Positions 59,913 through 64,000 of a stretch of 64,000 nucleotides of DNA are shown in pieces. The notes below the pieces were generated by a model. It was not told the DNA's origin. It ran no database searches and saw nothing but the letters and a program-made list of their open reading frames with translations. Made by a program: the position numbers and the translations under genes. The stretch is from Peribacillus deserti. Lineage in GTDB: Bacteria > Bacillota > Bacilli > Bacillales > DSM-1321. Each line of letters begins with the position of its first letter. Within the stretch, counting starts at the first letter, position 1. The stretch spans positions 1 to 64,000 of the forward strand of contig NZ_JAFBFI010000010.1 of the NCBI RefSeq assembly GCF_016909175.1, read 5' to 3'.

Positions 59913-60992
59913 ATGAAAATTAAACAGATAGAAACGTTCCGGGCTGCCGTACCGCTTGTCAAACCGTTTAAAACTGCCTTGAGAACGGTCGAAGTAGCAC
60001 ATGCCATTATCGTTAAAATCACCTGTGATAATGGGATTGAAGGGTTCGGGGAAGCACCTCCGACCCTCGTTATTACTGGTGATAGTCTGGAAAGCATCGA
60101 ATCATCTATTAATCTCATTTTTAAACCATATCTTTTTAATAAAAATCTTTTAAACTATGAAGCTGTTTTTCAGGGGATGCATGGCATTCTTATTGGGAAT
60201 CCGAGCGCAAAAGCAGCGGTTGATATGGCTCTGTACGATTGCTTATCCAAACATTCCGGAGTTCCTTTATATCAGTATCTGGGAGGATACAAATCAGAGA
60301 TAGAAACTGATTATACGGTCAGTGTTAACAGTCCTGAAGAAATGGGCGAAGATGCGGGGAAATATGCAGCACAGGGGTTTAATATTCTTAAAGTCAAAGT
60401 AGGGAAAGATGCTTCGATTGACCTTGAAAGGATTAAGGAAATAAGAAAGACAGTTGGGACCGGCATAAAAATCCGGCTGGACGCTAATCAGGGATGGTCT
60501 CCAAAAGAAGCGGTATCCATTATCCGGAAGATGGAGGATGCAGGACTTGATATTGAACTGGTGGAACAGCCTGTAGCAGCAGCTGATATTCTTGGACTAA
60601 AGTTTGTAACTGACTCTGTTGACACGCTGATTATGGCTGATGAGAGTATATTTACGCCAAAGCAGGCTTTTGAGGTGCTGAGAACGAGAAGTGCGGACTT
60701 AATAAATATTAAGCTGATGAAGGCGGGGGGAATTTACCAGGCAGAGAAAATAAATGCCTTAGCTGAAATCTGCGGAGTGGAATGTATGGTAGGAAGCATG
60801 ATTGAAACAAGGCTCGGAATTACGGCTGCAGCCCATTTTGCAGCAAGCAAAAAGAATATTACCCGGTTTGATTTTGATGCCCCTCTGATGCTTGCTGAGG
60901 ATATAGTGGAAGGCGGCATTCAATATACCGGAAGGAAGATTACGTTTGCACAGGCACCTGGACTGGGCATTACCAATGTTTTAAGGAATTAG
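59913..60992 (+). CDS. ykfB: L-Ala-D/L-Glu epimerase YkfB
   Basis: Enolase-superfamily epimerase of 359 residues that turns L-Ala-D-Glu from murein peptides into L-Ala-L-Glu for degradation. Catalytic Lys residues appear in LKVKVGKD (K-x-K, near 162) and NIKLMKAGG (near 268). Metal ligands are in RLDANQGW, ELVEQPVA and MADESIF. The N-terminal capping domain with the substrate-specific loop is intact. Confidence 0.93.
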   Translation: MKIKQIETFRAAVPLVKPFKTALRTVEVAHAIIVKITCDNGIEGFGEAPPTLVITGDSLESIESSINLIFKPYLFNKNLLNYEAVFQGMHGILIGNPSAKAAVDMALYDCLSKHSGVPLYQYLGGYKSEIETDYTVSVNSPEEMGEDAGKYAAQGFNILKVKVGKDASIDLERIKEIRKTVGTGIKIRLDANQGWSPKEAVSIIRKMEDAGLDIELVEQPVAAADILGLKFVTDSVDTLIMADESIFTPKQAFEVLRTRSADLINIKLMKAGGIYQAEKINALAEICGVECMVGSMIETRLGITAAAHFAASKKNITRFDFDAPLMLAEDIVEGGIQYTGRKITFAQAPGLGITNVLRN

Positions 60993-61009
60993 GAAGGAGG
61001 ATTTAAACG

Positions 61010-61933
61010 ATGGAAAATAATAAATGGGTAGTTAATGTTCCTGTAGCAACCGTGTGGACTAACTATAACTCTGCCAGGGCACTGGATAAACTGGCTGTTC
61101 AAAATCCGGTTCAAATTCAAGAATGGCTTGAGGGCCTTACATACGAAACAAGTCTTGAGCTTTGCAATAATAATCTTGTACAGACGCAGGCTTTGCTGGG
61201 GGAAGAGGTTCTCATAACAGAGGAAAAAGAAGGCTGGTCGCATGTAGTATGTTTATCTCAGCCATCTTCCAAGGACGAACGAGGCTATCCAGGATGGATT
61301 CCAACCGTACAGCTTACCAGGAATCAAAATTGGAGCTTAAGTGAGGGACCGGCAGCTGTTATACAAAGCAAAAAAACCCTGCTTACGACTGATAAAGGCG
61401 ATGACTTGGAAGTTTGCTATCAAACGATATTGCCTCTTATTTCCCAGGAAAATGGAAGGGTGCGCGTGAAAATTCCGGCAGGAAGCGGAGAGCTTAATGA
61501 AGGAGATGTAAAGATATATATGTCCCTGTCTTCTATACCAAAAGGAAATGGAAAAGGAATTGTTGAGGCAGGCGAACAGTTTGTCGGACTGCCCTATCTC
61601 TGGGGTGGTGTAAGCAGCTTTGGCTATGATTGTTCTGGTTTCAGCTATACAATGTGCAAGGCAAACGGATATATCATTCCAAGAGATGCACACGACCAGC
61701 TGAACACTGGTTCAGAAGCAGATTTGAACAATCTTCTGCCAGGAGATTTATTATATTTTGCTTATGAAGAGGGCAGGGGAAGCATCCATCATGTTGGGAT
61801 CTATTATGGAGATGGAAAGCTTCTTCATTCCCCTAATACAGGTAAGTGTATTGAAATTATACCGCTCGCAGGAACTCTTTATGAGAAAGAACTTTGTGCA
61901 GCCAGGCGTTATGGAGCAGAGACGGAGGAATAA
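61010..61933 (+). CDS. ykfC: Gamma-D-glutamyl-L-diamino acid endopeptidase YkfC
   Basis: Cytoplasmic NlpC/P60 enzyme that splits L-Ala-gamma-D-Glu from diaminopimelate in imported muropeptides. Length is 307 residues. Two SH3b-like domains (about 5-85 and 100-175) restrict access to free N-termini. The catalytic domain has GLPYLWGGVSSFGYDCSGFS (Cys near 209) and HHVGIYYGDGKLLHS with the catalytic His. No signal peptide, as in B. subtilis YkfC. GGAAGGAGG precedes the ATG. Confidence 0.93.
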   Translation: MENNKWVVNVPVATVWTNYNSARALDKLAVQNPVQIQEWLEGLTYETSLELCNNNLVQTQALLGEEVLITEEKEGWSHVVCLSQPSSKDERGYPGWIPTVQLTRNQNWSLSEGPAAVIQSKKTLLTTDKGDDLEVCYQTILPLISQENGRVRVKIPAGSGELNEGDVKIYMSLSSIPKGNGKGIVEAGEQFVGLPYLWGGVSSFGYDCSGFSYTMCKANGYIIPRDAHDQLNTGSEADLNNLLPGDLLYFAYEEGRGSIHHVGIYYGDGKLLHSPNTGKCIEIIPLAGTLYEKELCAARRYGAETEE

Positions 61934-61936
61934 ATC

Positions 61937-62947
61937 ATGAATCAGCAAGTGCTCTTGGAAGTCAAACATCTTAAGAAGTATTTTCAGTTGGGAAAACAAG
62001 AAACATTAAAAGCAGTCGATGATGTGTCCTTCCAAATTTTCAAAGGAGAAACCTTTGGTATTGTGGGAGAGTCAGGCTGCGGGAAATCAACAGCTGGAAG
62101 GACGATTATTGGTTTATATGACCGTACAGAGGGCGAAGTCATTTTTGACGGAAAAAATGTCCATACTCTGAAAGAAAAAGAAAAATATGCTTTTTACCGG
62201 CAGATGCAAATGATTTTTCAAGATCCGTACGCTTCATTAAATCCTCGGTCTACCGTAATGGAAATCATTTCAGAGCCGATGGAAGTACACGGCTTATACC
62301 GCAAAAAACAAGAAAAAGTACAGCGCGTGTATGAACTGCTCGAAGATGTAGGCCTAAATAGGGACCATGCTAATAGATATCCGCATGAATTCAGCGGAGG
62401 ACAAAGACAGCGGATTGGAATCGCAAGAGCCCTGGCACTGGATCCAAAATTTATCATTGCAGATGAGCCGATTTCCGCGCTGGATGTATCTGTACAAGCG
62501 CAGGTTGTAAACTTACTGAAACGCCTGCAAAAAGAAAAAGGCCTCACTTTTCTATTTATTGCCCACGATCTTTCGATGGTTAAACAAATAAGCGACCGGA
62601 TCGGCGTCATGTACTTAGGCAATTTAGTCGAATTAACAACCAGCAGCCAGCTTTATAAACGTCCGCTTCACCCTTATACTCAGGCTCTTTTATCAGCGAA
62701 TCCAATTCCAGATCCTGATGTAGAGGATTCACGCGAACGGATCATATTAAAGGGAGAACTGCCAAGCCCGATTAATCCTCCCAGCGGTTGTGTTTTCAGG
62801 ACCAGGTGCCCTCATGCTATGGAAGTGTGCGGTCAGAAAAAACCTATATGGCAGGAAGAAGATGCTCACCACTTTGTAGCCTGCCATCTATATAACAAAG
62901 AAATTATGGCAGGGAAAGACTATTCCCAAACTGCCGCATCTAAATAA
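61937..62947 (+). CDS. ykfD: Oligopeptide ABC transporter ATP-binding protein YkfD
   Basis: Second ABC ATPase of the muropeptide transporter, 336 residues, OppF type. Walker [15 protein letters not shown] (about 42-55), Q-loop MIFQDPYASLNPRS, signature FSGGQRQRIGIARALAL, Walker B IIADEPISALDVS and the C-terminal PPSGCVFRTRCPHAMEVC. It starts three bases after the ykfC stop. With DppBCDE it completes the importer. Confidence 0.92.
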   Translation: MNQQVLLEVKHLKKYFQLGKQETLKAVDDVSFQIFKGETFGIVGESGCGKSTAGRTIIGLYDRTEGEVIFDGKNVHTLKEKEKYAFYRQMQMIFQDPYASLNPRSTVMEIISEPMEVHGLYRKKQEKVQRVYELLEDVGLNRDHANRYPHEFSGGQRQRIGIARALALDPKFIIADEPISALDVSVQAQVVNLLKRLQKEKGLTFLFIAHDLSMVKQISDRIGVMYLGNLVELTTSSQLYKRPLHPYTQALLSANPIPDPDVEDSRERIILKGELPSPINPPSGCVFRTRCPHAMEVCGQKKPIWQEEDAHHFVACHLYNKEIMAGKDYSQTAASK

Positions 62948-62959
62948 GGGGGCAGCAGT

Positions 62960-63748
62960 ATGGTTGTAACTTCTCTTGATAAAATACTGAAGGAACAGCT
63001 GAATTTGACAGCTGGAAGAGTCAGTGTGACAGTAGAGATTCACGGCGAAAGATATGAACATAACAGCAAAGAAGTGTTTCTCTCTGCAAGCCTTATAAAA
63101 CTTCCGATTTTAATTGCAGCTTACCGGGAAAGTGAAAAAGGAAAGTTATTCCTTCATCGTCCCATTAGTGTGCCACACGAGGAGAAAACGGGTGGATCAG
63201 GAGTCATTCAGGTTCTTTCAGAAGGGATAACGTATACGATCAAAGATCTATTAACCTTAATGATTATCATTTCAGACAATACGGCCACAAATGTATGCAT
63301 AGATTTGATTGGCTTAGAGTCTATTAATAGAACAATAAGAGAAATGGGTCTGGAGCAGACGGTTCTTGGACGAAAGATGATGGACTGGGATGCGGTTAAG
63401 GAAGGAAAGAATAATTACATTTCAGCGAGCGACATGCTTCTCTGTCTGAAAGCAATAAACCAAGAAGGCTATCTTACAGAAAATAGCCGGAGCGACATAT
63501 TAAAAATTATGCAATCACAGCAATTTAGTGATAAACTGCCGGCACTTATAGACCGAGAAAACGTAACGGTGGCTAATAAAACGGGAGAATTGCCTGGAGT
63601 GGAGCATGATTGTGCTATTATCAGCTTTAAAGAAAAAACGGCGTATGCAGCAGTATTAACGGACGGCCTCAAAAACCAGGAAGAAGGACGGATCGTGATC
63701 AGGAATATTGGAAAAGCTGTTTGTGATTATTTAGTAGCAGAAGGTTGA
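62960..63748 (+). CDS. Class A beta-lactamase-fold serine hydrolase, cytoplasmic
   Basis: Penicillin-recognising hydrolase of 262 residues. All three core motifs are intact: S44-L-I-K47 (SASLIKLPIL), S105-D-N (ISDNTATNV) and K207-T-G (NKTGEL). The omega-loop region reads KEGKNNYISASDM; Glu148 and Asn152 have the spacing of Glu166 and Asn170 in true class A enzymes, but the sequence between is atypical. There is no signal peptide, so it would act inside the cell. Its position 12 bases after ykfD suggests it processes imported muropeptides, not antibiotics; this is inference. Confidence 0.78.
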   Translation: MVVTSLDKILKEQLNLTAGRVSVTVEIHGERYEHNSKEVFLSASLIKLPILIAAYRESEKGKLFLHRPISVPHEEKTGGSGVIQVLSEGITYTIKDLLTLMIIISDNTATNVCIDLIGLESINRTIREMGLEQTVLGRKMMDWDAVKEGKNNYISASDMLLCLKAINQEGYLTENSRSDILKIMQSQQFSDKLPALIDRENVTVANKTGELPGVEHDCAIISFKEKTAYAAVLTDGLKNQEEGRIVIRNIGKAVCDYLVAEG

Positions 63749-63760
63749 TAACCAGAGTGG

Positions 63761-63791
63761 ACCCCTTAAGATAGGCTTAAGGGGTTTTTTT
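63761..63791 (+). terminator. Terminator of the dpp-ykf operon
   Basis: ACCCCTTAAG/CTTAAGGGGT stem followed by six more T, twelve bases past the last stop. The remaining bases to 64000 hold no feature I can identify. Confidence 0.88.
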
Positions 63792-64000
63792 GCATTAAAG
63801 AGTAAAGTAAAAAAATCTTCTAAAATATCAGAAGTAATTGCATATATATTACTCAACTTAATGCTTTATGCCGGAGACACATCAAAAAGTTCATCTTAAA
63901 GAGTGAAATTAACTATGTAATTAGTCCTGTTTCAAGGATTAAATTGGAAAAACATCGAAGAAACTCTATGATTCTGGTAATATTATCTATAAACATGGTA

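Overview
The window is chromosomal DNA of an endospore-forming member of the Bacillaceae. The evidence is the density of sporulation genes (cotO, a cotY/cotZ-type gene, yjcA, a spoVA operon, spoVIF, a yjcZ-type peptide), AGGAGG-type ribosome binding sites, and gene order close to the Bacillus subtilis yjbJ-yjcH region. The species cannot be fixed from the sequence; a complete mnxEFG-like manganese-oxidase set points towards the Mn(II)-oxidising spore formers.

Layout. 1-8.5 kb: housekeeping block cwlQ, yjbK, relQ, nadK, an rluD-type gene, a carD-type regulator, prpE, mgtE and fabI. 8.6-25.5 kb: spore block. It holds cotO, a cotZ-type gene followed by a tandem array of its own 3' end and terminator, yjcA, a six- to seven-gene spore glycan cluster, a minimal yhcN-spoVAC-spoVAD-spoVAEb operon, a yjcZ-type peptide, a Ser-rich coat protein, spoVIF and the helicase gene yjcD. 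25.6-28.3 kb: an unrecognised His/Cys-rich protein and yjcF-yjcG-yjcH. 28.7-29.6 kb: an SOS-type promoter driving a tiny WYL-like protein, tRNA-Val(GAC) and a gene remnant. 30-32.3 kb: treP-treR without treA. 33-36 kb: glnQHMP. 36.2-41 kb: a Fur-controlled siderophore uptake locus with a FhuF-type reductase. 41-41.6 kb: non-coding repeats. 41.6-45.1 kb: sirtuin, NlpC/P60 hydrolase, Rok and a Rok-like protein lacking the DNA-binding domain. 45.3-53.2 kb: the multicopper-oxidase (MnxG-type) locus with accessory proteins. 53.4-63.7 kb: the dppABCDE-ykfABCD muropeptide salvage operon, ending in a class A beta-lactamase-fold hydrolase.

The most interesting part is 45.3-53.2 kb. Two small proteins positioned like MnxE and MnxF precede a 1208-residue six-cupredoxin oxidase. 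Around them lie two mutually paralogous coat-like proteins and three mutually paralogous four-helix membrane proteins sharing an (M/G)-x-P-M motif. Many small spore-type proteins in the window, including the MnxE/F-like pair and the CotO C-terminus, share one short beta-strand pattern (G-x-hydrophobic ... G-x-D-F ... I-P-hydrophobic-x-x-I), here called the coat Sm-like module; this fold assignment is an inference. Candidate sigma-K promoters (CATAnnnTA) lie before cotO, the cotZ-type gene, spoVIF and a small Cys/His-rich gene, so much of the window is probably expressed late in the mother cell.
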